Assembly: GCA_012514315.1 (NCBI GenBank) | Contig: JAAZAN010000183.1 | Location: forward strand, 1-40,558 | Direction: 5' to 3' | From: Chloroflexota bacterium | GTDB taxonomy: Bacteria; Chloroflexota; Anaerolineae; B4-G1 | Length of the DNA stretch: 40,558 nt | Shown: positions 24,690 to 32,386 of the stretch, piece by piece | Numbering within the stretch: position 1 is the first letter of the stretch | Layout of the letters: each line of letters begins with the position of its first letter | Position numbers and translations under genes: made by a program | Notes under the pieces: generated by a model | Told to the model about the DNA's origin: nothing | The model's database searches: none | What the model saw: only the letters and a program-made list of their open reading frames with translations

Positions 24690-26729
24690 GTGCGTGATAC
24701 CGAACTGCGGTTTCGTCAAATCCATCTGGATTTCCACACGAGTGAGCATATCGTCGGAATAGGCTCTCAGTTTGACCCGGACGAATTCGCCAACACATTG
24801 GCAGAAGCTGATGTCGACTCCATCACATGTTTCGCGCGCTGTCATCATGGGTGGATCTACTTCGACACCCAGGCGTTCCCGGAACGACGTCACCCCCATT
24901 TAACTCGCAATCTCCTGAAGGATCAGATCGATGCCTGTCACGCCAGGGACATCCGTGTGCCGATCTACATCACGGTCCAGTGGGATCACTACACGGCGAA
25001 CCGCCATCCCGAGTGGTTGGTTCTTGACGAGAACGGGGCTCCCACACAGACGCCTCTGTATGAGGCCGGATTCTATCGCAGACTGTGTGTGAACTCTCCG
25101 TACACCCAGTTTCTCAAGGATCACGTCAAGGAAGTGATGGAGACGCTCCCTGTGGATGGCATCTTTTTCGATATCGTGGCTCCCCAGGACTGCTCTTGTA
25201 TGTACTGCCAGGCCGCGATGACAGGGGAGGGTCTGGACCCGGCGGACCCGATTGTCCGGCGGGAATACGGCGTACGACTCGTGGACGACTTCAAGCGCGA
25301 TATGTCGGCCTACGTGCATGCGTTCAATTCCGATTGCACCATCTTCTACAATGCCGGCCACGTGGGTCCCTCTGTCCGTCCAACTGCCGACGCCTACACG
25401 CATTTCGAACTGGAATCGTTACCCAGCGGTGGGTGGGGCTACCTCCACTTTCCCATGACGATTCGCTATGCCCGTAACTTGGGTATTGATTGCATGGGGA
25501 TGACGGGCAAATTCCATACGTCGTGGGGCGATTTCCACTCCTTCAAGAACGCCGCCGCACTTGATTTTGAGTGCTTCCAGATGCTGGCGCAAGGCGCCAA
25601 ATGCTCGATCGGCGATCAGCTCCACCCCCTTGGCGCCATCGATCCACACGTCTATGACCTCATTGGTTCTGTCTACTCGGCTGTGAAGCGAAAGGAATCC
25701 TGGTGCCGGGGAGCGCGTCCGATTACCGAGATCGGGGTCTTCACTCCAGAAGAGTTCTGCGGTGCGGATGTCGGTCGCCTGCCGCCAGCGCTCATGGGGA
25801 TCACTCGGATGCTGGAGGAGGGAGCTCATCAGTTTGACATCATAGACTCAAATAGCGATCTGTCTCCATATCGCTTGCTCGTGCTGCCGGACGAAATCCC
25901 AGTATCAGATCGATTTGCTGCACAGATTGAACGGTACGTGCTCGACGGTGGGGCCGTCATCGCATCGTTCGAGTCTGGGTTGGATGGCGCCAAGGATGCG
26001 TTTGCTCTCAAGTCACTGGGCGTTGAGCTCGGGACTCCAGGTTCTCGGGACCGGCGCGGGCGGTTGGTGCGTGGTCTGAACTACCCAAGGGGTGACTACA
26101 CAGAGTATCTCATGCCGCAGGGCGCGATTGGGCAGGGTCTGCACGCAACCGAGTACGCCATGTATATGAAGGGGCTTGACGTTCGCTCCAGGCCTGGAAC
26201 TGAGGTGCTGGCGCAGGTCGTGAGCTCTTACTTCGACCGAACCTACCAGCATTTCTGTTCTCACCGGCAGACCCCTTCATCGGGTCAGGCGGTTTCTCCG
26301 GCCATCGTTCGAAATGGGCGGGCGATCTACTTCTCTCATCCCGTCTTCAGGCAGTACAATCAGAACGCCCCGCTATGGTGTAAGCATCTATTCCTGAACG
26401 CGATGAGTCTTCTGCTGCCCGATCCCCTGCTGCAGCACGACGGTCCCAGTACATTGCGCGTAACGGTCAATGACCAACCGGCTGAGAATCGCTGGGTGGT
26501 CCACATCCTTCACTACATACCTGAGCGCCGTGGTCAGGATTTCGATGTCATTGAGGACGTGATCCCAGTATACAACGTCAAGGTCTCTGTCAGGGCGCCG
26601 GCGGAGGTCAGGCAGGTGACCTGTGTGCCCGAGATGGACCCGTTGACCTTTGATCAGCGAGATGGCCGCGTCGTGTTTGTGGTGCCGGAGGTTCGTGGTC
26701 ATCAGATGGTCGCGCTGACTCTTGAATGA
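24690..26729 (+). CDS. GHL6/GH42-like glycoside hydrolase with trimerisation-type domain
   Basis: A 679-residue protein. Residues 1 to about 340 form a TIM-barrel-like domain resembling hypothetical glycosyl hydrolase 6 (PF14871) and GH29/GH42 barrels: HLDFHT near the start, CFARCHHGWIYFDT, VPIYITVQWDHY, DGIFFDIVAPQDC, and a Cys cluster DCSCMYCQ. From about residue 370 a GH42 trimerisation-like Rossmann domain follows (ITRMLEEGAHQFDIID, LLVLPDEIPVSD, YVLDGGAVIASFESG). A beta-rich tail ends the protein. The GTG at 24690 follows AAGGAGGT. There is no signal peptide, so the substrate would be an imported oligosaccharide. It stands alone behind its own promoter. Catalytic residues are not assigned, and activity on fucosides or galactosides is only a family guess. 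Confidence 0.65.
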   Translation: MRDTELRFRQIHLDFHTSEHIVGIGSQFDPDEFANTLAEADVDSITCFARCHHGWIYFDTQAFPERRHPHLTRNLLKDQIDACHARDIRVPIYITVQWDHYTANRHPEWLVLDENGAPTQTPLYEAGFYRRLCVNSPYTQFLKDHVKEVMETLPVDGIFFDIVAPQDCSCMYCQAAMTGEGLDPADPIVRREYGVRLVDDFKRDMSAYVHAFNSDCTIFYNAGHVGPSVRPTADAYTHFELESLPSGGWGYLHFPMTIRYARNLGIDCMGMTGKFHTSWGDFHSFKNAAALDFECFQMLAQGAKCSIGDQLHPLGAIDPHVYDLIGSVYSAVKRKESWCRGARPITEIGVFTPEEFCGADVGRLPPALMGITRMLEEGAHQFDIIDSNSDLSPYRLLVLPDEIPVSDRFAAQIERYVLDGGAVIASFESGLDGAKDAFALKSLGVELGTPGSRDRRGRLVRGLNYPRGDYTEYLMPQGAIGQGLHATEYAMYMKGLDVRSRPGTEVLAQVVSSYFDRTYQHFCSHRQTPSSGQAVSPAIVRNGRAIYFSHPVFRQYNQNAPLWCKHLFLNAMSLLLPDPLLQHDGPSTLRVTVNDQPAENRWVVHILHYIPERRGQDFDVIEDVIPVYNVKVSVRAPAEVRQVTCVPEMDPLTFDQRDGRVVFVVPEVRGHQMVALTLE

Positions 26730-26754
26730 TACGACGCCACGGTTCGCTTGATCG

Positions 26755-26803
26755 GATATTGAGGGACCGCCTCAATTCAGCGGGGCGGCCCTCGTGCAAT
26801 ATC
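26755..26803 (+). terminator. Long hairpin after the GHL6-like gene
   Basis: An outer stem GATATTG/CAATATC encloses an inner stem AGGG-(A)-CCGCC / GGCGG-CCCT with a loop rich in A and T. It lies 25 bases after the stop and before the fur promoter. No T-tract follows, so termination may be inefficient or factor-dependent. Confidence 0.5.
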
Positions 26804-26831
26804 GAACTCATCAGACGGGTCGGTCGGGAGC

Positions 26832-26859
26832 TTGCCAATACAGGATAGTGTGGTAGAAT
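26832..26859 (+). promoter_or_regulatory. Promoter for the Fur-Feo operon
   Basis: TTGCCA (26832-26837), 16-base spacer, TAGAAT (26854-26859), preceded by TGG in the extended -10 position. The start is expected near 26866, inside the operator described next. Confidence 0.65.
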
Positions 26860-26881
26860 TGCAATTGAGAACCATTTGCAA
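26859..26881 (+). promoter_or_regulatory. Fur-box-like operator over the operon start
   Basis: An inverted repeat of nine-base arms, TTGCAATTG and CATTTGCAA (one mismatch), is separated by five bases. Its centre TGAGAAC-C-ATTTGCA fits the 7-1-7 form of Fur-family operators. It abuts the -10 element and covers the transcript start, so binding would block initiation. The first gene encodes a Fur-family repressor, implying autoregulation. Confidence 0.65.
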
Positions 26882-26894
26882 TTGGAGGCCCGCT

Positions 26895-27353
26895 ATGAGG
26901 AACGTCCCCAATCAGCTGCGAGAAGCCTTCCGTTCCGCTGGGCGACGTCTGACGCCACAGCGGATGCTGATTCTACAGGTTCTACAGGAGAGCGACAGGC
27001 ATCTCGATGCTGAGGCCGTGCACGATCGGGTCAGGCAGCGGGACCCCGAAATCAGCTTGGCCACAGTCTACCGGACACTTGCCCTGCTGAAGGAGATGGG
27101 GTTGGTCAATGCGCCATCGCTTGGAGCTGAGCGCAGTCGGTATGAGTCGGCGGGAAGCACACCCCACTATCACTTCACCTGTCTCAATTGTGGCAGGGTG
27201 ATGGAGTTCGATTCGCCGCTGATTGGACAGCTAAGCGACGAGCTGAGTCAGGCACACGGTGTCTCAGTGGTCGGAACCCAACTCCACGTGGTAGGATACT
27301 GTGCATCGTGTGTGGCGCAAATGGGAGGTGAGAGTGAAACATCGAGGCAGTAG
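26895..27353 (+). CDS. Fur family transcriptional regulator
   Basis: A 152-residue metal-responsive repressor. The N-terminal winged helix shows RRLTPQRMLILQVLQ and the recognition helix ATVYRTLALLKEMGLV. The dimerisation and metal domain has HYHFTCLNCG and CASC, two CxxC pairs for a structural zinc, and a histidine-bearing regulatory site. GGAGG at 26884-26888 is six bases before the ATG at 26895; the longer frame would start upstream of the promoter. It leads an iron-uptake operon and carries a Fur-box-like operator, so iron-dependent autoregulation is likely. Zinc (Zur) or peroxide (PerR) types cannot be fully excluded by sequence. Confidence 0.92.
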   Translation: MRNVPNQLREAFRSAGRRLTPQRMLILQVLQESDRHLDAEAVHDRVRQRDPEISLATVYRTLALLKEMGLVNAPSLGAERSRYESAGSTPHYHFTCLNCGRVMEFDSPLIGQLSDELSQAHGVSVVGTQLHVVGYCASCVAQMGGESETSRQ

Positions 27354-27627
27354 CGAACCATCGGATAAGATTTCACGGCAGCAAAGCACGCTCCTGCCAG
27401 CACCATTGAGCGATCTGGCGACCGGTGAACGAGGTGTCGTTGTGGAGCTGCTCGCCGGTAGGGGCCTGCTTGGACGAATGGTTGCGTTGGGGTTCACACC
27501 CGGCGCTCCAGTCACTGTCGTCCAGAACTTCGGCCGTGGCCCGATCATTGTCTTGGTGCGGGATGCGCGGATCGCGCTGGGACGTGGGGAGGCGAGGCAT
27601 ATCCACGTGCGTCGGGAGGCCACTTGA
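27334..27627 (+). CDS. feoA: FeoA domain protein
   Basis: A 97-residue small cytoplasmic protein with the SH3-like FeoA domain: PLSDLATGERGVVVELLAGRGLLGRMVALGF, then PGAPVTVVQNFGRGPIIVLVRDARIALGRGEA. The last conserved segment is the usual end of the domain. FeoA assists FeoB in ferrous iron uptake. I choose GTG 27334, with GGAGG five bases before; this overlaps the fur gene by 20 bases. Residues 1-25 before the domain are variable. Its stop overlaps the feoB start by one base. Confidence 0.92.
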   Translation: MKHRGSSEPSDKISRQQSTLLPAPLSDLATGERGVVVELLAGRGLLGRMVALGFTPGAPVTVVQNFGRGPIIVLVRDARIALGRGEARHIHVRREAT

Positions 27628-29669
27628 TGCAGTTACGTGTTCGAACGCAGGAGGCTCATGCAGAGTTAGTGCACCAGCCGGGTGAACGCTCCATCCTGGT
27701 TGCGTTGGCAGGGTGTCCCAATGTGGGCAAATCCACGCTCTTCAACGTGCTCACGGGCATGAATCAGCATGTCGGCAACTGGCCGGGTAAGACGGTGGAG
27801 CGTAAGGAAGGGCGGTTCTCTTTTGCCGGCGCCGACTATCGCCTGGTCGATCTTCCGGGCACCTACAGCCTGACGGCCAATTCCGTTGAGGAAGTTGTCG
27901 CTCGGGAGTTCATCATCCGAGATCAGCCCGACGTCGTTGTGGCGATGGTCGATGCGGCCACGCTTGAACGGAGCTTGTATCTGGTCGCGGAATTGATCGC
28001 GCTGGAATCACCAGTGGTTGTGGGGCTCAACATGATGGATGTGGCCCGTCAGGAAGGGCTTGAGATCGAGCCCGATGTCCTGCAGGCGGCCCTCGGCGTG
28101 CCGGTGGTGTCGATGTCGGCCACCAAGAACGTCGGCGTCACCGAGTTACTTGAGACGATTGCCCTCTTGGCAAGCGGCAGGTATCCCTACGAACCCAAAC
28201 CCCCGCAGATTCGGGCCGATCATCAGACCGTCCTGCACGAGATCGGTGGACTGATTGCCGGGGCTGTTCCCCCGCCCTATCCGCAGGACTGGGTAGCGCT
28301 GAAGCTTCTCGAGGGGGATCAGGAGATCACACAGATGATGCAGGCCTCACTGCCCGAGGCGACATGGCAGATGATCTACGATGTGCTGCGGGCGCACGAT
28401 GACGCGCTCGTGGCGGTGGCTGGTGGGCGCTACGAGTGGATCGGGCGGATGGTGAGGGCGGCCGTCACACGGCCTCGCGCCGGGCAGATTGGCCTGACCG
28501 AACGGCTGGATCGATGGGCGACTCATCCCTGGTGGGGGTTGCTGATTCTCGTAGTGATGCTGGGCATGGCGTTCTGGTTGACCTATGCCGTGGGCGCTCC
28601 TCTCCAGGAAGTGCTGGATGTGCATCTGGTTGGAGGGCTGGCCGATCTGATGAGTGGGTGGCTGAGTGGTTCACCGTGGTGGGTGAGCGGGCTGATCGTC
28701 GATGGTATCATCGGTGGTGTGGGGGCCGTGCTCACGTTCCTGCCGATCCTCGTGATTTTCTTTGCCGTGATGGGAGTGCTTGAGGACGTGGGGTACATGG
28801 CGCGGGCGGCGTACGTTATGGATGGGTTCATGCATCTCATGGGCTTGCATGGCAAGTCATTCCTGCCGCTCTTTCTCGGCTTTGGGTGCAGTGTCCCCGC
28901 GGTGTTGGGTTCCCGAGTCATTGATTCCCGGCGGGCCCGCCTGCTGACGATATTCCTTGCGCCCCTTATCCCGTGCACAGCGCGTATGGGGGTAATCGCC
29001 TTCCTGGTGCCGGCTTTCTTTGGGTCCTCCGCCACGCTCGTTTCCTGGGGATTGGTCCTGGTGGCCCTGCTCGTGCTGGCAATGACGGGTGTGGTGGTCA
29101 ACAAGGTCTTCCTCAAAGGCGAGCGTGCGGCCTTCATTATGGAACTACCCCTGTACCACGTACCGAACTGGCGCACCATCGGCATGTCCGTCTGGCAGCG
29201 CAGCCTTGCCTTCGTGCAGAAGGCGGGCACACTGATCCTGATCGTGTCTGTCATCGTGTGGGCGCTTTCGCGTTTCCCGGGTGGGGATGTGGAGTACAGT
29301 TATCTTGCTGGGATGGGACACTGGCTGGAACCCGTGGGCAGGCCGATGGGACTGGATTGGCGCCTCATAATCGCTCTATTGATGAGTTTCATTGCCAAAG
29401 AGAACTCTATCGCGACACTGGGTGTGATCTTCAAGGCAGGGCAGGACGCGGGGTTGGCTGCCTTGCTGGCCGCGACATACTCCCGCGCCACAGGGCTCGC
29501 CTTCCTGACAACGCAGATGCTCTTCATCCCGTGCGTGGCCACCGTCGCCGCGATCCGGCAGGAGACACGATCGTGGCGTTGGACTCTGTTCAATCTCCTC
29601 TTTCTGTTTGTCCTCTCCTGGATCGCCGGGGTAGGCGTCTTCACACTTGCGCGACTGCTGGGGCTTTGA
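27627..29669 (+). CDS. feoB: Ferrous iron transporter FeoB
   Basis: A 680-residue inner-membrane Fe(II) transporter with an N-terminal GTPase. G1 is GCPNVGKS at residues 29-36, G3 is DLPGTYSL, and G4 is NMMD. A helical regulatory domain follows, then two Gate regions with GCSVPAVLGSR and FIPCVATVAAIR among about eight or more helices. The length is slightly below the E. coli protein (773) but normal for many bacteria. GGAGG seven bases upstream selects ATG 27627. The stop overlaps the next start as TGATG, so the membrane protein downstream is translationally coupled. Confidence 0.96.
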   Translation: MQLRVRTQEAHAELVHQPGERSILVALAGCPNVGKSTLFNVLTGMNQHVGNWPGKTVERKEGRFSFAGADYRLVDLPGTYSLTANSVEEVVAREFIIRDQPDVVVAMVDAATLERSLYLVAELIALESPVVVGLNMMDVARQEGLEIEPDVLQAALGVPVVSMSATKNVGVTELLETIALLASGRYPYEPKPPQIRADHQTVLHEIGGLIAGAVPPPYPQDWVALKLLEGDQEITQMMQASLPEATWQMIYDVLRAHDDALVAVAGGRYEWIGRMVRAAVTRPRAGQIGLTERLDRWATHPWWGLLILVVMLGMAFWLTYAVGAPLQEVLDVHLVGGLADLMSGWLSGSPWWVSGLIVDGIIGGVGAVLTFLPILVIFFAVMGVLEDVGYMARAAYVMDGFMHLMGLHGKSFLPLFLGFGCSVPAVLGSRVIDSRRARLLTIFLAPLIPCTARMGVIAFLVPAFFGSSATLVSWGLVLVALLVLAMTGVVVNKVFLKGERAAFIMELPLYHVPNWRTIGMSVWQRSLAFVQKAGTLILIVSVIVWALSRFPGGDVEYSYLAGMGHWLEPVGRPMGLDWRLIIALLMSFIAKENSIATLGVIFKAGQDAGLAALLAATYSRATGLAFLTTQMLFIPCVATVAAIRQETRSWRWTLFNLLFLFVLSWIAGVGVFTLARLLGL

Positions 29670-30898
29670 TGTCGAAACTCGATCGTTTCCTGGTCGTGAG
29701 TCTGATTGTGCTGTTGCTTGCGGCCATGGCCCTCGTCCTTGTGGGTTCGGACCTGTTTCGGCCGTCTCGCTCGGGACAGGTGACGTTCGAGATAGGCGAC
29801 ACCGAGACGCTGACCGCCCGGGTGGTGGAGGTTCTAGAAGAGGGACAGATCGAGCTCGGCCCGAACAGCTCGCAACCCTATCAGAGGCTTCTCTTACGAG
29901 TCGAGCAGGGTTCCTTGTCCGGCCAGGAAGTTGTTGTCGAAGAGGGAACGATCAACATCATCTCTCAGGAACGGCTCTTCAGTCCAGGAGACCGCGTCTT
30001 CTTGGAGCGTGTGGTCGGGCCGGATGCCGATCGTCTCTACATATCCGATTTTGTCAGGACGTCCCCCCTGTTCTTCCTCCTGTTCCTGTTCATCGTTATG
30101 GTAATGCTGGTGGGCCGGGGGCGCGGCATCCGTTCCCTGCTTGGCACAGCGCTCAGTCTGGTAGTCATATTCGCCTACATACTGCCCCAGATCATAGCTG
30201 GCCACGATCCGGTCCTCGTGAGTGTATCGGGTTCTATTGTGCTGCTGGCTGTGTCAACGTATGTCACGTATGGCTGGAATGCCAAAGCCCACGCCGCAGT
30301 CCTGGGTATGGCGCTCAGCCTCACGCTTACAGCGATCCTGGCGTGGGCATTTGTCGGGTGGGCCCGGCTGACCGGGTTGAGTTCGGAGGAGAGTTCCTAT
30401 CTGGTTATTGAATTCGGGACCGGGATGGACCTCCGCGGTCTGGTGCTAGGTGGCATGATCATCGGTTCCCTGGGCGTCCTGGACGATGTCTGCGTCGGCC
30501 AGGCATCCGCGGTCTTTGAGCTGGTCAATGCCAACCGAGACCTGAAATGGGGCAGCCTGGTCCACCGCAGTTTGAATATCGGTCGTGACCATATCGCGGC
30601 AATGGTCAACACCTTACTCCTGGCCTATGCGGGGGCGTCTCTGCCCCTGTTGATGGTATTCACCGTCTATCAAGAGCCCATCTGGCGCCGCCTGAACCGT
30701 GAACCAATCGCGGAGGAATTTGTCCGTACGTTGGTTGGCAGCGTGGGGTTGATCCTGGCGGTGCCGATTACTGCTCTGATCGCCAGTTCATTGGCCTGTT
30801 GGGTTGTGCAGCGCGAGCAGGGCCGGTTGGGGGGCAACATTGGCGCGCGCGATGGCAGTTCCGGCGTTGGCTTGGCTGAGGATTCCCAAGTGCAATAG
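29669..30898 (+). CDS. YibE/F family membrane protein
   Basis: A 409-residue integral membrane protein of the YibE/F family (PF07907), whose function is unknown. It has an N-terminal helix (residues 7-28), an extracytoplasmic beta-rich domain (about 35-125) and then about seven helices. The family block MDLRGLVLGGMIIGSLGVLDDVCVGQASAV is clear, as are RSLNIGRDHIAAMVNTLLLAYAGASLP and EEFVRTLVGSVGLILAVP. The ATG at 29669 overlaps the feoB stop. The open frame extends 700 bases upstream inside feoB, but that part is only a shadow. Tight coupling to FeoB hints at a role in iron transport, which is inference. Confidence 0.88.
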   Translation: MSKLDRFLVVSLIVLLLAAMALVLVGSDLFRPSRSGQVTFEIGDTETLTARVVEVLEEGQIELGPNSSQPYQRLLLRVEQGSLSGQEVVVEEGTINIISQERLFSPGDRVFLERVVGPDADRLYISDFVRTSPLFFLLFLFIVMVMLVGRGRGIRSLLGTALSLVVIFAYILPQIIAGHDPVLVSVSGSIVLLAVSTYVTYGWNAKAHAAVLGMALSLTLTAILAWAFVGWARLTGLSSEESSYLVIEFGTGMDLRGLVLGGMIIGSLGVLDDVCVGQASAVFELVNANRDLKWGSLVHRSLNIGRDHIAAMVNTLLLAYAGASLPLLMVFTVYQEPIWRRLNREPIAEEFVRTLVGSVGLILAVPITALIASSLACWVVQREQGRLGGNIGARDGSSGVGLAEDSQVQ

Positions 30899-30907
30899 GA
30901 GAGATCG

Positions 30908-31180
30908 ATGTTGGATAGGTTGCTCGAGGTGCTGGGTGGGCGAGGTAGTCACCGTTTGACGGACCTGGCTCAGGCGCTGGACACAACGCCAGCGATGGTC
31001 GAGATGATGCTGGATAGCCTGGCCCGTATGGGTTACGTGAAACCGATTGAGGCAGCCTGTGGTGATGCCTGCGATAAGTGCTCGATGTCTGGTTCGTGCG
31101 GAGCCGGGTTAGGCGGCAGAGTGTGGGTTCTGACGGAGAAATCGCGCGGTGTCGACAGATCAGTCGGAGGCGAGCGATGA
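30908..31180 (+). CDS. FeoC-like Cys-rich winged-helix protein
   Basis: A 90-residue protein. The N-terminal winged helix (LTDLAQALDTTPAMVEMMLDSLARMGYV) is followed by the cysteine set C51, C55, C58 and C64 (CGDACDKCSMSGSC). This matches FeoC-like proteins (PF09012), some of which bind an oxygen-sensitive iron-sulfur cluster and act on FeoB. The ATG has AGGAGAG nearby. The stop overlaps the next gene as ATGA. Confidence 0.85.
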   Translation: MLDRLLEVLGGRGSHRLTDLAQALDTTPAMVEMMLDSLARMGYVKPIEAACGDACDKCSMSGSCGAGLGGRVWVLTEKSRGVDRSVGGER

Positions 31181-31710
31181 ACTGCCGACATCTGACCGTT
31201 GGCTACGTGCAGCTCTACACTGGAGATGGAAAGGGCAAGACCACTGCCGCGTTGGGCCAGGCTCTGCGCGCTTCGGGACATGGCCTAAGAACATACATCG
31301 GACAGTTCATGAAGGGTCAGGAATACGGTGAGTTGACCGCGCTGCGTGAGCATCCGATGATCACGATTGAGCAGTACGGCGATGTGCGCTGTATCCATCG
31401 CGAAGAGGTAATGCCCGAGCACATCGCACAGGCTAACGCGGGGCTGCAGCGCGCACGGGAGATGATGCTCTCAGGCGAGTACGACATCATCGTGTTGGAC
31501 GAGGTCAATGTTACCATCTGGTTTGGGTTGTTGGATCTCGATGACGTGCTGGATCTGCTGAATGAGCGGCCCGCGGATGTGGAGCTGATCCTTACTGGCC
31601 GCCGTGCTCCTCAGGCGTTGATCGAGAACGCCGATCTGGTGACCGAGATGCGGGAGATCAAGCACTACTACGCACAGGGTGTGGGTGCGCGCACAGGAAT
31701 CGAGCGATAG
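31177..31710 (+). CDS. cobO: Cob(I)yrinic acid a,c-diamide adenosyltransferase (CobO/BtuR family)
   Basis: A 177-residue ATP:corrinoid adenosyltransferase of the CobA/CobO/BtuR type, which transfers adenosyl from ATP to reduced cobalt to form coenzyme B12. The P-loop GDGKGKTT is at residues 16-23, with the family start VQLYTGDG. The segments IIVLDEVNVTIWFGLLD, ELILTGRRAP, and IKHYYAQGVGARTGIE complete the family. GGAGG six bases before the ATG at 31177 sets the start. It overlaps the FeoC-like gene by four bases, so it belongs to the iron operon even though no other B12 gene is in sight. Confidence 0.93.
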   Translation: MNCRHLTVGYVQLYTGDGKGKTTAALGQALRASGHGLRTYIGQFMKGQEYGELTALREHPMITIEQYGDVRCIHREEVMPEHIAQANAGLQRAREMMLSGEYDIIVLDEVNVTIWFGLLDLDDVLDLLNERPADVELILTGRRAPQALIENADLVTEMREIKHYYAQGVGARTGIER

Positions 31711-31720
31711 GACGACGTGC

Positions 31721-32377
31721 ATGATGAATGCGGTGAACGACGTGCTTACGGCGCCACAATCCGAGGGTGATCAGCAGTTTAGCAAACGCATCTATACTCC
31801 TCGGTTGCTCATTGCGGCTCTGAAGGATCTCTACAGGAACTCCGATGAGATGCGATCCGCGATGCGGGAAGGTCGCATCAGCAAAGCGTTCTCCGAAAGG
31901 ATTATGCTGGCCGTGACCGCGGTGAATGGGTGCCGGTACTGCAGCTATGCCCATGCGAAGATGGCTCAGAAGAGTGGCATCAGCCAGGACGAGGTGGAGC
32001 GCTTGCTAGGAGGCGATGTCGCGGGTGCAACGACAGATGAGGCGCCGGCGCTGTTCTTCGCTCAGCACTATGCTGAACGGGACGGCCATCCCGATCCCGA
32101 TGCCTGGCAACATCTGGTCGCCGTGTACGGTGAAGAGGTTGCCCGCGATGTACTCGTTCACATCCGTATGATCACCATGGGCAATCTCTCGGGCAACTCC
32201 CTTGACGCGCTACTCAGCCGCCTGCGCGGTCGCCCGGCGCCTGAGAGTAGCCTTTTGGGTGAGATCGTTGTCTTGGGCATCCTGGGGTTCGGGACCCCGC
32301 TCCTGGCTGTGGCTATTGTTTTCAAGCGTCTCGGGCGTGCTCTTGGCCAGCAGGCCAGCGGTGCGCAGGTGCATTAG
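31721..32377 (+). CDS. AhpD-like/carboxymuconolactone decarboxylase family protein
   Basis: A 218-residue protein of the AhpD/CMD fold. The redox motif CRYCSYAH is C71-xx-C74-xxx-H78, which in AhpD reduces a partner peroxidase through a disulfide relay. A hydrophobic segment at about residues 187-207 suggests a C-terminal membrane anchor, unusual for the family. It starts 10 bases after cobO; the ribosome-binding site is weak. An ATG at 31724 is an alternative. A role in redox control near iron and cobalamin enzymes is plausible but not shown. Confidence 0.85.
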   Translation: MMNAVNDVLTAPQSEGDQQFSKRIYTPRLLIAALKDLYRNSDEMRSAMREGRISKAFSERIMLAVTAVNGCRYCSYAHAKMAQKSGISQDEVERLLGGDVAGATTDEAPALFFAQHYAERDGHPDPDAWQHLVAVYGEEVARDVLVHIRMITMGNLSGNSLDALLSRLRGRPAPESSLLGEIVVLGILGFGTPLLAVAIVFKRLGRALGQQASGAQVH

Positions 32378-32386
32378 GAGGGATAG

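Noticed and set aside
28973..29668. Longer N-terminus for the YibE/F protein
   Set aside because: The upstream frame lies wholly inside feoB; ATG 29669 gives a normal first membrane helix and TGATG coupling.
31100..31176. Cobalamin riboswitch before cobO
   Set aside because: The gene overlaps its upstream neighbour, leaving no untranslated leader.
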